Part shown: one piece after another, positions 11,489 to 12,718 of the stretch
Layout of the letters: every line of letters starts with the position of its first letter
Position numbering within the stretch: position 1 is the first letter of the stretch
DNA from: X23 sp050251575
GTDB lineage: Bacteria; Bacillota; Clostridia; SK-Y3
NCBI GenBank assembly: GCA_050251575.1
Contig: JBFWMP010000079.1
Coordinates: 1 to 12,718 of the forward strand
Length of the DNA: 12,718 bases
Direction of reading: 5' to 3'
Translations under genes and position numbers: made by a program
Notes under the pieces: generated by a model
Databases searched by the model: none
What the model saw: the letters and a program-made list of their open reading frames with translations, nothing else
Told to the model about the DNA's origin: nothing

Positions 11489-12718
11489 ATGGATATTAAG
11501 AGCTTAAAACTAGGAAAAATGAAGCTTGAAGGCTTTGTAAAAAGACCGGATGCAGAACGTGACCGAATTAAAATTACAGCAATCGGTTTAGGACAAGCCG
11601 GCGGTAAAATGGCACAGGAGATGGCCAGGTTAGGGTACTTTACACTTTTAATTAATACAGCTCAGTCCGATTTAGATGATATTACAGAAGTTTCTAATGA
11701 ACAAAAGGTTGTACTTCCTGGATTCGGCGGAGCAAGTAAAGATATTGCTAGAGGTCAGAAAGCTGTTGAACAGAATATAAAAATGGTCGCAGCTGCTTTG
11801 AAACGCAAAGAGGTATTAGAAGCTGATTTTGTGTGGGTCTTTGCAGGTTTGGGTGGCGGCACAGGAAATGGCGGGATGCCCACTATACTTGAAGGCCTCT
11901 ATAACCTTCGTAAAGGCAAGCAGTATAAACCAGGGCAGCCTACAATAGGAGTAGTTGCTGCTATTCCGGGAGAATGGGAAAAAAGTGGGTTAAAAGAAAA
12001 TGCAGTTGCCGGCGTAGCAAAGCTTAAACTTGCTATAGATCATAAGAAGGTTGGATCAGTACTAATAGTAGATAATAATAAATTATATAATGACTATTAT
12101 GCTAACGAAAATAATGTGAATAGATATATGGAATGGGAAGTGTATGGGAACACAACAGTCGCAAGTATGCTATTTGAAATAGCAGTAACCACTTCCCTAC
12201 CCGCTTCTACTTCTCTAGATGTATCCGAGTTAATTGATATATGGTCTACACCTGGATTTTTAGCTATGGGCAAAAAAGAATTTTATAATGAAATAACTGA
12301 TAATTCTGAATTAATAAAAATTATACATGATTCATATAAGCGGTCTGGAGTATTTGCAGATGAGTATAATTTTGAAAGAGATAGTTTAGTCGGCGGTTTT
12401 ATAGCAGTTGCCCCTAGAAATAAATTTATCACTTCCGGTACATTGGTGAAAGTTGAAGAAGCGGTTAATAAAGTGTTAGAGATAGCAAGAATCACGCATC
12501 CGGGCCTAATAGAGAACGACATATGGGAGACCACTCATGATAGGGTTAGTAAAGAAAAATGTATTATATATACAATGGCAGTTATTGCTACGCTACCCAA
12601 AAGAATTCAAGTTTTAGTAAAGAACATTCAAGAGGCTCAAAGACGCGCAGCAGAAGCTAAAAAGCAACGTGAATCAGAAGGAAGCATTGATTTGTCAATG
12701 TTTACAGGGATGTATGAA
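11489..12718 (+). CDS. tubZ: TubZ-like plasmid partition GTPase (tubulin/FtsZ superfamily), 3' end outside window
   Basis: A filament-forming GTPase that moves TubR-bound plasmid DNA. ATG at 11489, GGGAGG eight bases upstream, open for 410 codons to the window edge without a stop. The glycine-rich N-terminal nucleotide loop is GLGQAGGKM (33-41). The tubulin signature is GLGGGTGNGG (120-129), with Asn where FtsZ has Thr (GGGTGTG). The catalytic T7-like loop is SLDVSELIDIW (D244, E247), then TPGFLAMG, which aligns with the NVDFADV region of FtsZ; the acidic residues are kept and the Asn is Ser. RLGYFTLLINTAQSDLDDI is typical of TubZ rather than FtsZ. The visible C-terminus is basic and helical (NIQEAQRRAAEAKKQR), suited to contacting TubR. 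It is co-transcribed with the 142-aa gene. Confidence 0.88.
   Translation, partial: MDIKSLKLGKMKLEGFVKRPDAERDRIKITAIGLGQAGGKMAQEMARLGYFTLLINTAQSDLDDITEVSNEQKVVLPGFGGASKDIARGQKAVEQNIKMVAAALKRKEVLEADFVWVFAGLGGGTGNGGMPTILEGLYNLRKGKQYKPGQPTIGVVAAIPGEWEKSGLKENAVAGVAKLKLAIDHKKVGSVLIVDNNKLYNDYYANENNVNRYMEWEVYGNTTVASMLFEIAVTTSLPASTSLDVSELIDIWSTPGFLAMGKKEFYNEITDNSELIKIIHDSYKRSGVFADEYNFERDSLVGGFIAVAPRNKFITSGTLVKVEEAVNKVLEIARITHPGLIENDIWETTHDRVSKEKCIIYTMAVIATLPKRIQVLVKNIQEAQRRAAEAKKQRESEGSIDLSMFTGMYE

Noticed and set aside
12283..12534. 83-aa minus-strand ORF
   Set aside because: Antisense shadow of the TubZ-like gene.

Overview
The window looks like part of a low-GC Firmicutes (probably Clostridia) plasmid or plasmid-like mobile element. 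The signs are AT-rich DNA, strong AGGAGG-type ribosome binding sites, GTG starts, many very small accessory genes, and a partition locus with a plasmid-type tubulin/FtsZ-like GTPase. I see no housekeeping gene, rRNA, tRNA, CRISPR array or transposase. No undisputed replication initiator or classical relaxase is visible either.

Layout. (1) Positions 50-220 hold a tiny plus-strand gene ended by a perfect hairpin. (2) Positions 282-2104 hold a minus-strand run of six small unknown genes (131, 71, 53, 154, 39 and 100 aa). A consensus promoter at 2140-2168 drives it, and the promoter's 17-bp spacer is filled by the 14-bp palindrome TCCCCACGTGGGGA. (3) Positions 2440-2565 hold a 72-bp near-perfect palindrome and an array of TAGTAT motifs in front of a plus-strand gene (2609-3589) for a putative ribbon-helix-helix plus long coiled-coil protein. 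(4) Positions 3590-3975 are poorly resolved: a possible small plus ORF, converging on a small minus-strand gene interrupted by an in-frame TGA. (5) Positions 4096-4381 carry seven copies of an 18-bp iteron, three in one orientation and four in the other; the four have an exact 20-bp period. (6) Positions 4391-10175 form a tight minus-strand operon: a 561-aa winged-helix protein with the hallmarks of the replication-relaxation (Replic_Relax) family, a 914-aa VirD4/TraG-like coupling ATPase, a 340-aa protein that looks like a degenerate relative of the first, and a 77-aa protein. (7) Positions 10280-10830 are an AT-rich gap with a decayed ORF. (8) Positions 10809-12718 look like a type III (TubZR-like) partition locus: direct and inverted GAGAC repeats (candidate tubC), a small TubR-like protein, and a TubZ-like GTPase running off the right edge.

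How the parts may work together (inference): the tubC-TubR-TubZ-like locus would segregate the element. The T4CP operon, flanked by two Replic_Relax-type proteins and ending at an iteron field, is a candidate non-canonical DNA-processing and transfer module, with the iterons as its oriT or as the replication origin. The palindrome plus RHH/coiled-coil protein may be a second DNA-organising or autoregulated partition-like unit. The most interesting items are the Replic_Relax/T4CP/Replic_Relax sandwich beside the opposed iterons, and the two independent centromere-like loci.
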